From CAZKUR01 sp964556005 (GTDB lineage Bacteria > Bacteroidota > Ignavibacteria > Ignavibacteriales > Ignavibacteriaceae), in NCBI GenBank assembly GCA_964556005.1, contig CAZKUR010000144.1, forward strand, positions 1 through 6,190: a DNA stretch of 6,190 nucleotides, written 5' to 3'. Shown here one piece after another: positions 5,698 to 6,190 of this stretch. Numbering within the stretch: position 1 is the first letter of the stretch; each line of letters begins with the position of its first letter. The translations under genes and the position numbers were made by a program. Under the pieces are notes generated by a model, which worked only from the letters and a program-made list of their open reading frames with translations, ran no database searches and was not told where the DNA came from.

Positions 5698-6190
5698 ACA
5701 TCTTTTCCTTTCATTAACATAAAATGAATTGCTCAATACAAATGAAAAAATAAATTAATTGTATTGATATATCAAAAAATTGTTATATGAATTTTAAATG
5801 CTTTGTTTGTATTATCAGGAATGAAATTCTACGAAAAGAAAACCGTAATGCGGAATTTGTAAAAAATGCATGTTGAAAAACTAAAGCTTCTTTTAACATA
5901 CTAAAGTTAAACAGAAACATGAATAACCCCTCAGATAAATTAGTTAGTGATTAGTATTGCTAAAATAGACAAAAAAAAGCAAAAGCAAGCCGGGATAAAA
6001 ATAATTAAATTATTTTTTTGTTAATACATTTAAATCGACAAAAGACTATCGCCTATTATTTTTAATTTCGGAATTAGTACCATTGGAACTTCTGCCGGAG
6101 ATTAATAATTTATGATTTTAATTTCTTTCAATATCCTGTGTCAAAGTGCGACCATAACAACCTCGTAAAATATTAAAATAAAAAATTCTT
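5698..6190. other. Region without a recognisable gene
   Basis: About 490 very AT-rich bases. The first 80 hold the leader and a candidate promoter of the lipoprotein gene. Beyond that, all frames are short on both strands. The longest open stretches, such as an 18-codon frame at 6112-6168, show neither family similarity nor a well-placed ribosome site. An AT-only inverted repeat followed by a T-run lies at 5997-6019, but it has no GC pairs and no gene ends before it. Nothing else could be supported. Confidence 0.5.
5747..5775 (-). promoter_or_regulatory. Candidate promoter and palindrome upstream of the lipoprotein gene
   Basis: On the minus strand TTGATA (5775-5770) is separated by 17 bases from TATTTT (5752-5747), a sigma-70-like arrangement about 50 bases before the ATG at 5697. 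The -35 element forms half of a perfect 12-bp palindrome, TTGATATATCAA (5764-5775), so a repressor bound there could block it. The surroundings are very AT-rich, so this could be chance. Confidence 0.3.

Noticed and set aside
5997..6019. AT-only inverted repeat followed by a T-run, terminator-like on +
   Set aside because: The stem has no GC pair and no plus-strand gene ends upstream. Sequence of this composition produces such repeats by chance.
6112..6168. 18-codon ORF on + near the right end, with GGAG upstream
   Set aside because: It is too short, the ribosome site is about 11 bases away, and the residues resemble nothing recognisable.

Overview
The window is AT-rich and looks like a chromosomal piece from the Bacteroidota/Chlorobiota side of the tree, most like Ignavibacteria. 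The signs are a Hanks-type kinase/TPR gene array, an FN3-plus-propeller lipoprotein, signal peptides ending in N-A-Q or R-S-Q, and purine-rich Shine-Dalgarno sites. No rRNA, tRNA, phylogenetic marker gene, IS element or CRISPR array was seen, so this placement is inference.

Layout. (1) Positions 1-695, + strand: the C-terminal part of a TPR protein that enters from the left edge, followed by the start of a Ser/Thr protein kinase. The kinase is broken by two one-base losses and stops after about 54 codons. (2) Positions 720-3284, - strand: a three-gene unit that is the clearest biology here. Reading right to left it holds a secreted ModA-like substrate-binding protein, a diheme thiosulfate dehydrogenase (TsdA family) and an exported DsrE-like protein, and it ends in an intrinsic terminator at 720-768. 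(3) Positions 3285-3850: non-coding. (4) Positions 3851-4233: two unrelated gene beginnings point at each other, an isochorismatase-family hydrolase on + and a signal-peptide protein on -. Both lose homology at one 10-bp palindrome (4003-4012), which marks a rearrangement or chimeric join. (5) Positions 4290-5697, - strand: a lipoprotein with an FN3-like domain and a beta-propeller, with two hairpins downstream. (6) Positions 5698-6190: a candidate promoter, then no recognisable gene.

How they fit together. TsdA would oxidise thiosulfate to tetrathionate (or run in reverse) in the cell envelope. The DsrE-like protein carries a conserved-type cysteine in an exported setting, and the binding protein could capture an oxyanion. 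All three are predicted to be exported and lie on one strand ahead of one terminator, which suggests an envelope sulfur-compound module. The roles of the binding protein and the DsrE-like protein are inferred from family and context only. Regions 1 and 4 both show gene decay or breakage, so this stretch looks rearranged, or possibly mis-assembled.
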